A DNA stretch of 64,000 nt. It comes from an uncultured Paracoccaceae bacterium. Its GTDB lineage: Bacteria > Pseudomonadota > Alphaproteobacteria > Rhodobacterales > Rhodobacteraceae. The position numbers and the translations under genes are program-made. The stretch's first letter is position 1. Each line of letters begins with the position of its first letter. Below, piece by piece: positions 25,793-35,242 of the stretch. The notes beneath the pieces are model-generated. The model did not search any database, was not told where the DNA came from, and was given only the letters and a program-made list of their open reading frames with translations. Where the stretch lies: positions 30,528 to 94,527 of the forward strand of contig CANMQJ010000020.1 in NCBI GenBank assembly GCA_947500005.1. Reading direction: 5' to 3'.

Positions 25793-27387
25793 TGCAAAGA
25801 CCCCACCAACGACCCCTGGGCGCGCAACTGTCCCACATGCTGCGGGATCGCGGGGTCGAGGTGATCTTCGGCATTCCCGGCGTGCATAACCAGGAGATGT
25901 ATCGCGGCATCGAGGAGGCCGGGATCACCCATGTCCTGGCGCGCCACGAGCAGGGGGCGGGGTTCATGGCCGACGGCTATGCCCGCGCCAGCGGGCGGCC
26001 GGGGGTGGCCTATGTCATCACCGGGCCGGGGCTGTGCAACATCATGACGCCGATGGGGCAGGCCTATTCGGATTCGGTGCCGATGCTGGTGATCTCCTCC
26101 TGCCTGGACGAGGTTGCGGCACGGCGCGGGCAGTTGCATCAGATGAAGGACCAGGCGGGTGCGGCGGCCTGCGTCTGCGACTGGTCCGACGTGGCGGGGA
26201 GCGCGCAGGCGGCCTATGCGCTGGTGGAGCGGGCCTTTGACGAGTTCGAGATGGCGCGGCCCCGGCCCAAGCATGTGAGCGTGCCGATCGCGGCCTTGCA
26301 GGCGGAGGCCGATCCCGCCCCCTTTCCGAACCAGCCGGCGCTGCGGTTCCGGTCCTGGCCGCCCGATATCGCGCCGGTCCTGTCGATGCTGAACCTGGCG
26401 CGGCGGCCGCTGTTCATCCTCGGGGGCGGGGCGCGGTCCGGTCTCTGGCGCCAGATCGCGGCGCAGACGGGGGCGGCTGTGTTTACCACCTATGCCGGGC
26501 GCGGTCTGGTCGGGGCGTCCTATCCGCTGGATTTCGGCGCCACGCTGGCGCGGCCGGGCAGTGCCGAGGTGATCGGCTCGGCCGATCTGGTGGTGGCGGT
26601 GGGAACCGAGCTGGCCGAGGTCGACCTGTGGCGGGACGAGCTGGGGCACCGGGCGCCGCTGATCCGGGTGGACCTGGACCCGGAGGTTCTGGCTGACGAG
26701 CATCGCGCGCTCATCAAGGTGCAGGCCGAGGCCGAGAGTTTCGCCCGCGCGCTGTGGGAGGCCACCGAGGACGCGACCCCTGCCACCGGCTGGGATGCGC
26801 AGGAGGTGGCGGCGGCGCGGGCGCGCTGGCGGGCGGAACTGGACGCCGAGCGGCCCGGCATCCTGCCGGTGGCCGACGCGCTGCGCGCGGCGCTGCCGCA
26901 TGACACGATGATCTATTCGGACATGACGCAATTCGCCTATGCCGCCAAGGAGGCCTGGCCGATGCATTATCCGCATCACTGGCACCATCCCACCGGCTTC
27001 GGCACGCTGGGCTATGCCCTGCCGGCCGGGATCGGCGGCGCGGTGGCGCGTCCGGGGCGGCCCACGGCGGTGATCGTGGGCGATTACGGCTTTCACTACA
27101 CCATGGCCGAGCTGGGCGTGGCCGTGGAGCTGGGCCTGCCGCTGCCGATCATCCTGTGGGACAATGGCAAGCTGAAGGAGATCGAGGAGAGCATGATCTC
27201 GGCCCAGATCGCGCCGAAAGCGGTGGTTGCGCGCAACCCCGATTTCTGCGCGCTGGCCGAGGCGTTCGGCGCGCGGGCGGCGCGGCCCGGGAGCCTTGGC
27301 GCGATGCAGGAGGCAGTGAAGACGGCGCTGGGGGCGGATGGCCCGACGCTGATCCATGTCACGCCCGAGATTGTCACGGCCGCGTGA
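25792..27387 (+). CDS. Thiamine pyrophosphate-dependent 2-oxoacid decarboxylase, AruI-like
   Basis: 531 residues of the acetolactate-synthase/decarboxylase superfamily. The N-terminal PYR domain carries the catalytic-glutamate region HVLARHEQGAGFMADGYARA and VAYVITGPGLCNIMTPMGQA. A middle nucleotide-like domain includes RRPLFILGGGARSG. The C-terminal PP domain contains VGDYGFHYTMAELGVAVELG and LWDNGKLKEIEES, where the GDG...NN motif is altered to GDY...DN. The overall pattern resembles 5-guanidino-2-oxopentanoate decarboxylase of the arginine transaminase pathway; no other gene of that pathway is adjacent, so the substrate is inferred. ATG 25792 overlaps trkH by one base. Confidence 0.8.
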   Translation: MQRPHQRPLGAQLSHMLRDRGVEVIFGIPGVHNQEMYRGIEEAGITHVLARHEQGAGFMADGYARASGRPGVAYVITGPGLCNIMTPMGQAYSDSVPMLVISSCLDEVAARRGQLHQMKDQAGAAACVCDWSDVAGSAQAAYALVERAFDEFEMARPRPKHVSVPIAALQAEADPAPFPNQPALRFRSWPPDIAPVLSMLNLARRPLFILGGGARSGLWRQIAAQTGAAVFTTYAGRGLVGASYPLDFGATLARPGSAEVIGSADLVVAVGTELAEVDLWRDELGHRAPLIRVDLDPEVLADEHRALIKVQAEAESFARALWEATEDATPATGWDAQEVAAARARWRAELDAERPGILPVADALRAALPHDTMIYSDMTQFAYAAKEAWPMHYPHHWHHPTGFGTLGYALPAGIGGAVARPGRPTAVIVGDYGFHYTMAELGVAVELGLPLPIILWDNGKLKEIEESMISAQIAPKAVVARNPDFCALAEAFGARAARPGSLGAMQEAVKTALGADGPTLIHVTPEIVTAA

Positions 27388-27448
27388 TCGCCTGGGCGCC
27401 CGGCGCGTGTTACCCTGAACTCCGGGAAACAGGCGCGAGGAGAGGTCG

Positions 27449-27667
27449 ATGCCCTCGATCGAGATACAGGTGCTGGAAGGGGTTTTTTCCGACGACGAGA
27501 AGGGCGAGATCATCCGCCGGGTGACCGACGCCTTTGGCAGCGTGGCCGGAGACACGATCCGGAACGGGACATCGGTTCGGATATTCGAGGCGCGCAGCGG
27601 AAGCTGGGGCTATGCCGGTCGGGTGCTGACCACCGAGGATGCCCGGGCCATGAAGGCCAAGGGATAA
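27449..27667 (+). CDS. 4-oxalocrotonate tautomerase family protein
   Basis: 72 residues. After methionine removal, Pro1 (MPSIEIQVLEGVF) is positioned as the catalytic base, as in 4-OT family tautomerases. AGAGGTCG precedes the start. It may tautomerise an enol product of the preceding TPP enzyme, 61 bp upstream; this is inference from location only. Confidence 0.85.
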   Translation: MPSIEIQVLEGVFSDDEKGEIIRRVTDAFGSVAGDTIRNGTSVRIFEARSGSWGYAGRVLTTEDARAMKAKG

Positions 27668-27694
27668 CCCGCCCCGGGGGGCGGGCAGATCAGG

Positions 27695-29446
27695 TCAATC
27701 CCAGCAGCTGACCAGAACGGTCATGCCGGTGGCGCGGCGGTTCAGCTCGTCCGGGCTGAGGCTGCTGGTGCCGGTATCGTCGATGGCACGCAGCCCGGCC
27801 GATTGCAGGACCTGGCGCAGCGCCTGCGCATCGGCGGCGAAGCTGACCGCGTCGGGCAGCTGGCGGCCGTCGCGCGAGCCCGGCAGGAGCATGCCCATCA
27901 CGCCGCCGCCCGCGTCGAAGACGGGGCCGCCGGCGTCGCCGTCGCGCGCGGTGAGTGCGAGGCGGGAAAGCTCCTCCTCGCCGCCCAGCCCCTTGATGTC
28001 GGCCAGCGTGCCGAAGGTCAGCGACGGCGCGCCGAGAATGCCCTCGTAGGAAAAGCCCGAGAGCGTGATCTCGGATTGCAGGCGCGGCTCACCCTGGGTC
28101 AGGCGGGCCACCTCCATCGGCGCGAGCGGCACGGTCGGGCGCAGCACGGCGACGCCCAGCCTGTCGTCCACATTTGCGACCTCGGCCTCGTGTGCGCGGT
28201 CGAGGGTGACGCGGGTGCAGTTCTCGACCGCCTCGGCGACGGTGACGACGGTTCCCTTGCCATCGACGAAGAAGCCCGAGCGCGAGAGGCGCGGCTTGCG
28301 CACCTGAAGACCCGAGACGAGATCGACATTCTGCATCGCGTTGCCGCCGGCGGCGGGGTTGAGGACGTCCTCGGTCCGGGTGAAGCTTTGCTGCATGGCC
28401 GACAGGACGCGGGCGCGCCGCTCCTCGTCGCCTTGCGGCCAGATCAGCGTGAAGCCCTTGATCTCGCCGTTTTGCAGGCTTGCCTCGGTATGCGAGACGA
28501 TGCCGTTGCCGCGCCCGACCAGGGTGAAGCTGTCGCCCTGTTTCTCGCGCGGGCCGTCGAGCGGCACGATCTCGAGCGTCTGCATGATGTCGTAGAGGCC
28601 AAACAGCGTGGCCCGGTTGCCGGGCTGGCTGATCAGAAGGACGCGGGCGCCGAGATCCGAGGTGCTGTCGTAATGGGCGAAGGGCGGCTCGTATTTCGAG
28701 AAGGAGACGGCGCCCATCGGCATCTCCATCTCGATCCCGGCCTCGCGATCGAAATGGCGGCGCATGCCCACCGAGATCAGCGGTGCGTTGTATTCGTCCA
28801 TCAGCGCCCGCCGCTGGAGGGTGGTGAGCACGCCGGTCGCCTCGTAGCCGCGGGCGCGCTGCCATTCGGCCATCGCGCCGCGGGTGCCGCGGCCGAACGC
28901 GCCGTCGATGCCGGCGTTGTAGAACCCTGCCGCCTGAAGCGCGATCTGAAGGTCGCGGCGTTCCTGCCCGGTCAGCAGCTGTTCGCCGCGGCGAGCCTCG
29001 GCCGGGCTTTCGTCGGCCGGTTCCGGTTCCGGCTGCGGCTCGGGCGTGGCCGCCGCCTGCGACGGGTTGTCGAGCAGCCCCTCGGTGCTGAGCGCGGTGT
29101 CGGGGATCGTCGCGCCGACGGGCCAGAAAGGCTGATCGAGGCGGTTGCTGTAGGTGATGAAGCTGTCGCGCGGGATTTCGCGCTCGGCGCGGTAGACCTG
29201 CAGCACGCGCTCGGCATCTTCGGGCGCGTAGGGGCCGAGCACGATGCCGTACCAGCCGCCGCCGAGGGCGAACCCGTGCACGTCGGCGAGATTGTCAGAG
29301 AAGAACTGCGCCCTTTCCTGGGCCGCACGAAGCGAGGGATGCGCCTCGATCTGGACCCAGACGGTCTCCTGCCCGGACTGTTGGGCCACCGCCGGTTGCA
29401 GCGCGCAGAGCGCGACGATCGAAAGGGCCGACAAAACGCGTATCAT
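27695..29446 (-). CDS. Secreted SPOR/PG-binding protein with inactive trypsin-like domain
   Basis: 583 residues with a signal peptide (LSALSIVALCALQPAVAQ). A SPOR-like segment follows (about 28-105: ETVWVQIEAHPSLRAAQERA, then GFALGGGWYGIVLGPYAPED). Next comes a PG_binding_1 domain (about 158-213: RDLQIALQAAGFYNAGIDGA then FGRGTRGAMAEWQRARGY). The C-terminal 200 residues have the trypsin-like layout, but the catalytic positions look lost. The usual T-A-A-H reads TVAEAV, and the G-N-S-G-G nucleophile loop reads GDAGGPVFD with Ala for Ser. It is therefore probably a scaffold or binding protein at the cell wall. It is divergent from glyQ. Confidence 0.8.
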   Translation of the reverse strand: MIRVLSALSIVALCALQPAVAQQSGQETVWVQIEAHPSLRAAQERAQFFSDNLADVHGFALGGGWYGIVLGPYAPEDAERVLQVYRAEREIPRDSFITYSNRLDQPFWPVGATIPDTALSTEGLLDNPSQAAATPEPQPEPEPADESPAEARRGEQLLTGQERRDLQIALQAAGFYNAGIDGAFGRGTRGAMAEWQRARGYEATGVLTTLQRRALMDEYNAPLISVGMRRHFDREAGIEMEMPMGAVSFSKYEPPFAHYDSTSDLGARVLLISQPGNRATLFGLYDIMQTLEIVPLDGPREKQGDSFTLVGRGNGIVSHTEASLQNGEIKGFTLIWPQGDEERRARVLSAMQQSFTRTEDVLNPAAGGNAMQNVDLVSGLQVRKPRLSRSGFFVDGKGTVVTVAEAVENCTRVTLDRAHEAEVANVDDRLGVAVLRPTVPLAPMEVARLTQGEPRLQSEITLSGFSYEGILGAPSLTFGTLADIKGLGGEEELSRLALTARDGDAGGPVFDAGGGVMGMLLPGSRDGRQLPDAVSFAADAQALRQVLQSAGLRAIDDTGTSSLSPDELNRRATGMTVLVSCWD

Positions 29447-29649
29447 CTGTGTTTCATACCTCGGGAAAAAAATTCGGATCGGTGAAGCTTATGCCGGTAT
29501 ATGGCGCAAATACCATGCCCGGCCACAGGGGGAAAAGCGGGTGTGTCGCAATCACGACAGGCCCGCACTGGCGGGGGCGTTGACGCCTGTGGCCCGCTTG
29601 CATAGGAAAGGCGCAACCAAGCGCGCAGACCGCGCGCCGGAGAGACGTG

Positions 29650-30588
29650 ATGAACGAAGCGAAGAACGCCCCCCGCTCCTTTCAGGAGATCATCCTGCGG
29701 CTTCAGTCCTACTGGGCCTCGAAGGGATGCGCCGTGTTGCAGCCCTATGACATGGAGGTCGGCGCGGGCACGTTTCACCCGGCGACCACGCTGCGTGCGC
29801 TGGGCTCGAAGCCCTGGGCCGCGGCCTATGTGCAACCCTCGCGCCGGCCGACCGACGGGCGCTATGGCGAGAACCCGAACCGGTTGCAGCATTACTACCA
29901 GTACCAGGTCCTGATCAAACCCAGCCCGCCGGATCTGCAGGAGCTGTACCTGGGGTCGCTCGAGGCCATCGGCATCGACATGGACCTGCATGACATCCGC
30001 TTTGTCGAGGATGACTGGGAAAGCCCCACGCTGGGCGCCTGGGGGCTGGGCTGGGAGGTCTGGTGCGACGGGATGGAGGTGAGCCAGTTCACCTATTTCC
30101 AGCAGGTGGGCGGGCATGACTGCGCGCCGGTCTCGGGTGAGCTGACCTATGGGCTGGAACGGCTGGCGATGTATGTTCTGGGCATCGATCACGTGATGGA
30201 CATGCCCTATAACGATCCGCAATGTCCGATCCCGCTGAGCTATGGCGACGTGTTCCGGCAGACCGAAGAGGAATATGCGCGCTGGAATTTCGACGTTGCC
30301 AATACCGAGATGCTTTTGCGGCATTTCGAGGAGGCCGAGGAGGAGTGCGCCACCATCCTCGCGCAGGAGCATCTGGACCCCAAGACCGGCAAGCGCATCG
30401 TGATGGCGCATCCCGCCTATGACCAGTGCATCAAGGCCAGCCACATCTTCAACCTGCTCGATGCGCGCGGCGTGATCTCGGTCACCGAGCGGCAGGCCTA
30501 TATCGGCCGGGTGCGGGCGCTGGCCAAGCAATGCGCGGATGCGTTTGTGCAAACGCAGGCCGGAGGCTATTCTGCCGCCGAGGTATGA
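29650..30588 (+). CDS. glyQ: Glycine--tRNA ligase alpha subunit
   Basis: 312 residues, the standard length. Diagnostic segments include SFQEIILRLQSYWASKGCAV, FHPATTLRALG, AAAYVQPSRRPTDGRYGENP and EVSQFTYFQQVGG. With GlyS it forms the alpha2beta2 glycyl-tRNA synthetase. ATG 29650 is preceded in frame by GTG 29647. glyQ and glyS are separated here by three unrelated genes on the same strand. Confidence 0.98.
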   Translation: MNEAKNAPRSFQEIILRLQSYWASKGCAVLQPYDMEVGAGTFHPATTLRALGSKPWAAAYVQPSRRPTDGRYGENPNRLQHYYQYQVLIKPSPPDLQELYLGSLEAIGIDMDLHDIRFVEDDWESPTLGAWGLGWEVWCDGMEVSQFTYFQQVGGHDCAPVSGELTYGLERLAMYVLGIDHVMDMPYNDPQCPIPLSYGDVFRQTEEEYARWNFDVANTEMLLRHFEEAEEECATILAQEHLDPKTGKRIVMAHPAYDQCIKASHIFNLLDARGVISVTERQAYIGRVRALAKQCADAFVQTQAGGYSAAEV

Positions 30589-30607
30589 GAACGGGGCAGG
30601 GCAGGCG

Positions 30608-31288
30608 ATGGATACCGCGACGCAGGAACAGTACGAGGAACGGCTGAAGAAGATGCGCCGCAAGATGGCGCGGCGCGTGCGCACGGCGCAGAGCGAGGGC
30701 TTCATGTCGGGTGCCGCCGCGATGTTGCGGCCCGGCGACGTGGTTGTCGATTGCGGCGCCAATGTGGGCGACGTGACGGCCGTTCTGGCGGCGACCGGGG
30801 CCACCGTGCATTGCTTCGAGCCCGACCCCTATGCCTGGGAGATCCTGAGCGGGCGCTTCGGCGAGACGCCCAATGTCCATCTTCACAACAAGGCGGTCGG
30901 CGTGCAGGCGGGAAGCGTGCAGCTGATGCGCTCGGACGCGTTCGACGAGGACCCGCGCGGGAAGACGGTGATGAGCACGACCCTGCCCGGCGGGCGCGGG
31001 ATCAGTTCGGACGCGGCGGTCGAGGTCGAGATGATCGACTTTCCCGACTTCCTGTCGGGGCTGGTGGCCGAGGCGGGCGGCATCGCCATGCTGAAGATGG
31101 ATATCGAGGGGGCGGAGCTGGATATTCTCGAGGCGATGGAGGAGCAGCGGCTCTTCGATCCGATCCGGGTGACGCTGGTCGAGACGCATGAAAAGAAGTT
31201 TCCCGAGCTGCGTCCCCGGTTCAGGGCGCTGAAGGCGCGGATGGCGGAGGCCCATGCCTCCAGCAAGGTCAACCTCGACTGGATCTGA
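30608..31288 (+). CDS. FkbM family methyltransferase
   Basis: 226 residues. The SAM-binding motif I is VVVDCGANVGDVTAVLAATG, followed by VHCFEPDPYAWEIL and AMLKMDIEGAELDILEAME, all typical of the FkbM methyltransferase fold. The N-terminus is a basic helix (YEERLKKMRRKMARRVR). The acceptor is unknown; FkbM enzymes often act on sugars or polyketides. It starts 20 bp after glyQ and precedes the DUF6446 gene. Confidence 0.9.
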   Translation: MDTATQEQYEERLKKMRRKMARRVRTAQSEGFMSGAAAMLRPGDVVVDCGANVGDVTAVLAATGATVHCFEPDPYAWEILSGRFGETPNVHLHNKAVGVQAGSVQLMRSDAFDEDPRGKTVMSTTLPGGRGISSDAAVEVEMIDFPDFLSGLVAEAGGIAMLKMDIEGAELDILEAMEEQRLFDPIRVTLVETHEKKFPELRPRFRALKARMAEAHASSKVNLDWI

Positions 31289-31355
31289 GCCGTAGAGGGT
31301 TTTCGGCCTGCCACACCTATATCAGGCGGGACACCAGTTTTCGGAGAAAGAACGC

Positions 31356-31883
31356 ATGACCGGAAAGGTCCTTGTCATCATCCTGGGCGTCTGCGCCGTC
31401 GTGGCGGCGGGGGCGATGTATTACCTTCAGGTCTATGGCTATTATTACGAGGTGGAGCCGCGTCCGGGGCAGGACGTGGTGCTGACGCCTGTGGGCGGAG
31501 ACGAGCCCCGCGCCATTGTCTATGACGGGTTCCAGGCGATCGACGCCGACAGCTCGCCCATCCGGTACCGCGCCTGTTTCGTGACCGAGGCGAGCCCCGG
31601 CGAATTGTCGGAGGTCTACGAAACCATGGACGGTGTGAGCCCGCTTCAGACACCGGGCTGGTTCGACTGTTTCGACGCCGAGGCGCTGGGCACGGCGCTT
31701 GAAACCGGGGAGGCGCAGGCCTTTCTGAGCATCAAGAACGTGCATTTCGGCGTGGACCGCGTGGTGGCGGTGACGCAGGACGGGCGCGGGTATGCCTGGC
31801 ACGTGCTGAACGATTGCGGCGAAAAGGCCTATGACGGCACGATAGTGGGCGAGGAATGCCCGCCGCGGCCCGCAAGTCGGTGA
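31356..31883 (+). CDS. DUF6446 family membrane-anchored protein
   Basis: 175 residues with one N-terminal membrane helix (KVLVIILGVCAVVAAGAMYY) and a soluble periplasmic domain. That domain contains IRYRACFVTEAS, WFDCFDAEALGTALETGEA and AWHVLNDCGEKAYDG. The pattern and the position beside glyQ/glyS match DUF6446 genes of Rhodobacterales. Function unknown. Confidence 0.78.
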   Translation: MTGKVLVIILGVCAVVAAGAMYYLQVYGYYYEVEPRPGQDVVLTPVGGDEPRAIVYDGFQAIDADSSPIRYRACFVTEASPGELSEVYETMDGVSPLQTPGWFDCFDAEALGTALETGEAQAFLSIKNVHFGVDRVVAVTQDGRGYAWHVLNDCGEKAYDGTIVGEECPPRPASR

Positions 31884-31953
31884 TCTTTTCCCGACGCGGA
31901 GGGAACCGAAACCGGGCATGACGCGCTGTCCTGTCAGCAACAGGAGAGCCGCA

Positions 31954-32820
31954 ATGTCCGATAAAGCCCCCGCCTGGGTCGTTCCCGTCATGCGTGCCGG
32001 CTATGCCGCACGTGCCGCCGTCTATACAATCGTAGGCGTCCTTGCCGTCCTGGCCGCGTGGCGCGGGGGGCAGGCCGAAGGCACCGGCGATGCCCTGGCG
32101 CAGTTGCGCGGGGAGCCGTGGGGGCAGGCCGCGCTTTGGATCATCGCCCTTGGGCTGCTGGCCTACATGGTCTGGCGGCTGATGGACGCCTTCATGGACC
32201 TGGAGAACCACGGAACCGATGGCAAGGGCCTGATCGCGCGGACCGGGCTGGTCGTCACGGGCCTCGTTCATGGCGCGCTGGGCGTTTCGGCGGCCAGCAC
32301 GGCGATGGGCGGCCAGAGCAGCGGCGGGCAGGGCAGCGGCACCGAAACCATGGTGCAGAAGATCATGTCGATGCCGTACGGGCTGTGGCTGGTCGGCGCG
32401 GTGGGCCTCGCCACCATTGGCGCCGGGATCTATTATGCGCATAAGGGGATTACCGAGAAGTACAAGAAAGACATCGTGGCCACGCCCACGGCCCGCAAGC
32501 TCGACCCCGTGATGAAGTTCGGGCTTGTGGCCGAGGGCGTCGTCGTGGGCATCATCGGCGTGATGATCTGCTATGCCGCGCTGACCTCGGACCCCAGCGA
32601 GGCGGGCGGCGTGGGCCAGGCCCTGCAACAGATCCGTTCGGCCCCCTTCGGGCGCTTCCTGCTGGGCATCATCGGGCTGGGCCTGATCGGCTTTGCCGTC
32701 GAGAACGCGGTAGAGGCGGTTTACCGCTACGTGCCGCGCCGGGACGGCGAGGACGTGATGAGCCTTGCGCGCCGCGCCAAGCTCAAGGCCGAGGGCAAGC
32801 TGCACGAGGCGACCGCCTAA
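31954..32820 (+). CDS. DUF1206 family integral membrane protein
   Basis: 288 residues with six hydrophobic helices arranged as three two-helix repeats. Each repeat begins with a segment like MRAGYAARAAVYTIVGVLAV and contains LAQLRGEPWG- or LQQIRSAPFG-type loops, the hallmark of DUF1206. CAGGAGAG precedes ATG 31954, which fixes the start. Function unknown. Confidence 0.88.
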   Translation: MSDKAPAWVVPVMRAGYAARAAVYTIVGVLAVLAAWRGGQAEGTGDALAQLRGEPWGQAALWIIALGLLAYMVWRLMDAFMDLENHGTDGKGLIARTGLVVTGLVHGALGVSAASTAMGGQSSGGQGSGTETMVQKIMSMPYGLWLVGAVGLATIGAGIYYAHKGITEKYKKDIVATPTARKLDPVMKFGLVAEGVVVGIIGVMICYAALTSDPSEAGGVGQALQQIRSAPFGRFLLGIIGLGLIGFAVENAVEAVYRYVPRRDGEDVMSLARRAKLKAEGKLHEATA

Positions 32821-32916
32821 TCGCTTGCCCCTTGCGCCTGCGGGCTTTAAGCAACGAGCCAAAGAGAACCCACCGCCCGCGCCTTGCCCTGCGCGGGCGC
32901 CTCATTTGGTGAGACG

Positions 32917-35175
32917 ATGCCCGACCTGCTGATCGAACTCTTTTCCGAGGAAATCCCTGCCCGGATGCAGACCCGCGCGGCGGAGGATCTGAAAAAGCGG
33001 ATGACCGACGGGCTGGTCGAGGCGGGTTTGACCTATGCAGGCGCGGCAGCCTTTGCCACGCCGCGCCGGCTGACGCTGACCGTGCACGGCCTGCTGGCCG
33101 AAAGCCCCACCATCCGCGAGGAGCGCAAGGGTCCCAAGGTGGGTGCGCCCGACAAGGCGATCGAGGGCTTCCTGCGCGGCGCGGGGCTGACCCGCGACCA
33201 GCTGGAAGAGCGCGAGACGCCCAAGGGCGCGGTCTATTTCGCGACCATCGAGAAGGCCGGGCGACCGGCGGCCGAGATCGTCGCGGAAGTGCTGGAAGGG
33301 GTGATCCGCAACTTCCCCTGGCCCAAGTCGATGCGCTGGGGCACGTCGAGCTTGCGTTGGGTGCGGCCGCTGCACTCGATCCTGTGCATCCTGACCGACG
33401 AGGGCGGGGCTGAGGTGGTGCCGATGGAGGTCGACGGCCTGAAGGCCGGGGATACCACCGAAGGGCATCGCTTCATGGCGCCGGGACGGTTTTCCGTTTC
33501 CTCGTTCGAGGATTACGAGGCGAAGCTCAAGCGCGCCTCCGTGGTTCTGAACGCGCAGGAGCGCGCCGATCACATCCGGTCGGAGGCGCAGACGCTGGCC
33601 TTTGCCGCCGGGCTGGAGCTGGTCGAGGACGAGGGTCTTCTGGCCGAGGTCGCGGGGCTGGTGGAATGGCCGGTGGTGCTGATGGGCGAGATCGGGGCCG
33701 AGTTCCTGGACCTGCCGCCCGAGGTGCTTCAGACCTCGATGAAGGAGCACCAGAAGTTCTTTTCGGTGCGCAACCCGAAGACGGGCCGCATCGAGCGCTT
33801 CATCACGGTCGCCAACCGGGAGACCGCCGACAATGGCGCGACGATTCTGGCAGGCAACCAGAAGGTTCTGTCGGCGCGGCTGGCCGACGCCAAGTTCTTC
33901 TGGGAGAACGACCTGCGCATCGCGACCACCGACATGGGCCAATGGGTCGGGGCGCTGGAAAACGTGACCTTCCACAACAGGCTGGGCAGCCAGGGTGACC
34001 GCATCCGGCGCATCGCAACGCTGGCCGAGGCGCTGGCGCCCGTTGCCGGCGCGGATGGGGATGAGGCGCGGGAGGCGGCGCGGCTGGCCAAGGCCGATCT
34101 CAACTCGGAAATGGTCTATGAATTCCCCGAGCTTCAGGGTCTGATGGGGCGCTACTACATCGAGGCCGCGGGCCATGACGCGGCGATGGCGGCCGTGGCC
34201 GAGGAACATTATTCGCCCTTGGGCCCGTCCGACGCGGTGCCCCACAAGCCACTGTCGGTGACGGTGGCGCTGGCCGACAAGCTCGACACCCTATCGGGCT
34301 TCTGGGCCATCGACGAGAAGCCCACCGGCTCCAAGGACCCGTTCGCCCTGCGTCGGGCGGCACTGGGGGTGATCCGCCTGATCCTGGAGAACGGGCTGCG
34401 CCTGTCGCTGCGCGAGGCGATCGCGCGGGCCTTTTTCCCCCATGCGGTCAAGCGCGATGCGGATGGCGGCGAGACGCCCGAGGAAAAACGCGCCGAATAT
34501 GCGCGTATCATGGGAATCGACCTGGACAAGCTGCACGAGTTGAACACCGAGGCGCTGGTCACGATGATCGGCGAGCGTGGCGTGTTCGGAACGCTTTGGG
34601 ACACGCTCAAGGATCGCAATTCGAGCTTTCACGCGGATGCCGGGATCATCGCGGACCTGGTCGGCTTCTTCCATGACCGGCTCAAGGTGTTCCTGCGCGA
34701 GGAGGGCATTCGCCACGACATCATCGATGCCTGCGTCGCGATGGAGGGCAATGACGACCTTTACCTGCTGGTCAAGCGGGCGCGCGCGCTCAACGAGGTT
34801 CTGGCGACCGAGGATGGCGAGAACCTTGTGCAAGGGTTCAAGCGGGCCAACAACATCCTGACCCAGGCCGAGGAGAAGGACGGGGTCGAGTATTCCTTTG
34901 GCGCCGATCCGAAATTCGCCGAGGCGGCGGAGGAAAAGGCGCTGTTCGCCGCACTCGACGCGGCCGAGGCAAGGATCGCGCCTGCGCTGGCGAAAGAGGA
35001 TTTCGCGGCGGCGATGGCGGCGATGGCCGGGCTGCGCGGACCTATAGATGCGTTTTTCGAGGCGGTGCAGGTCAATGCCGAAAGCGCCGTTCTCCGGCGT
35101 AACCGTCTGAACCTGCTGCACCGGATCCGCGCGGTCTGTTCCCAGGTGGCGGATCTAACCCGGATCGAAGGCTGA
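32917..35175 (+). CDS. glyS: Glycine--tRNA ligase beta subunit
   Basis: 752 residues. It starts with LLIELFSEEIPARMQTRAAE, and contains FPKSMRW-type FPWPKSMRWGTSSLRWVRPL, ALSDKLDTLSGFW-type VALADKLDTLSGFWAIDEKP, and DPFALRRAALGVIRLIL. The C-terminal half is the anticodon-binding and accessory region. It is the partner of GlyQ and completes glycyl-tRNA synthetase. ATG 32917 is where the family homology begins. Confidence 0.97.
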   Translation: MPDLLIELFSEEIPARMQTRAAEDLKKRMTDGLVEAGLTYAGAAAFATPRRLTLTVHGLLAESPTIREERKGPKVGAPDKAIEGFLRGAGLTRDQLEERETPKGAVYFATIEKAGRPAAEIVAEVLEGVIRNFPWPKSMRWGTSSLRWVRPLHSILCILTDEGGAEVVPMEVDGLKAGDTTEGHRFMAPGRFSVSSFEDYEAKLKRASVVLNAQERADHIRSEAQTLAFAAGLELVEDEGLLAEVAGLVEWPVVLMGEIGAEFLDLPPEVLQTSMKEHQKFFSVRNPKTGRIERFITVANRETADNGATILAGNQKVLSARLADAKFFWENDLRIATTDMGQWVGALENVTFHNRLGSQGDRIRRIATLAEALAPVAGADGDEAREAARLAKADLNSEMVYEFPELQGLMGRYYIEAAGHDAAMAAVAEEHYSPLGPSDAVPHKPLSVTVALADKLDTLSGFWAIDEKPTGSKDPFALRRAALGVIRLILENGLRLSLREAIARAFFPHAVKRDADGGETPEEKRAEYARIMGIDLDKLHELNTEALVTMIGERGVFGTLWDTLKDRNSSFHADAGIIADLVGFFHDRLKVFLREEGIRHDIIDACVAMEGNDDLYLLVKRARALNEVLATEDGENLVQGFKRANNILTQAEEKDGVEYSFGADPKFAEAAEEKALFAALDAAEARIAPALAKEDFAAAMAAMAGLRGPIDAFFEAVQVNAESAVLRRNRLNLLHRIRAVCSQVADLTRIEG

Positions 35176-35242
35176 TCCGCGCGACAGAGGCTTGCGTCGC
35201 GCCCTGCGCGGCGTATTCTGCGGCGGAAAGATAGGTGCCGCA

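Noticed and set aside
25774..27555. 593-residue antisense frame opposite the TPP enzyme
   Set aside because: Histidine- and arginine-rich antisense translation without domains, typical of GC-rich shadows.
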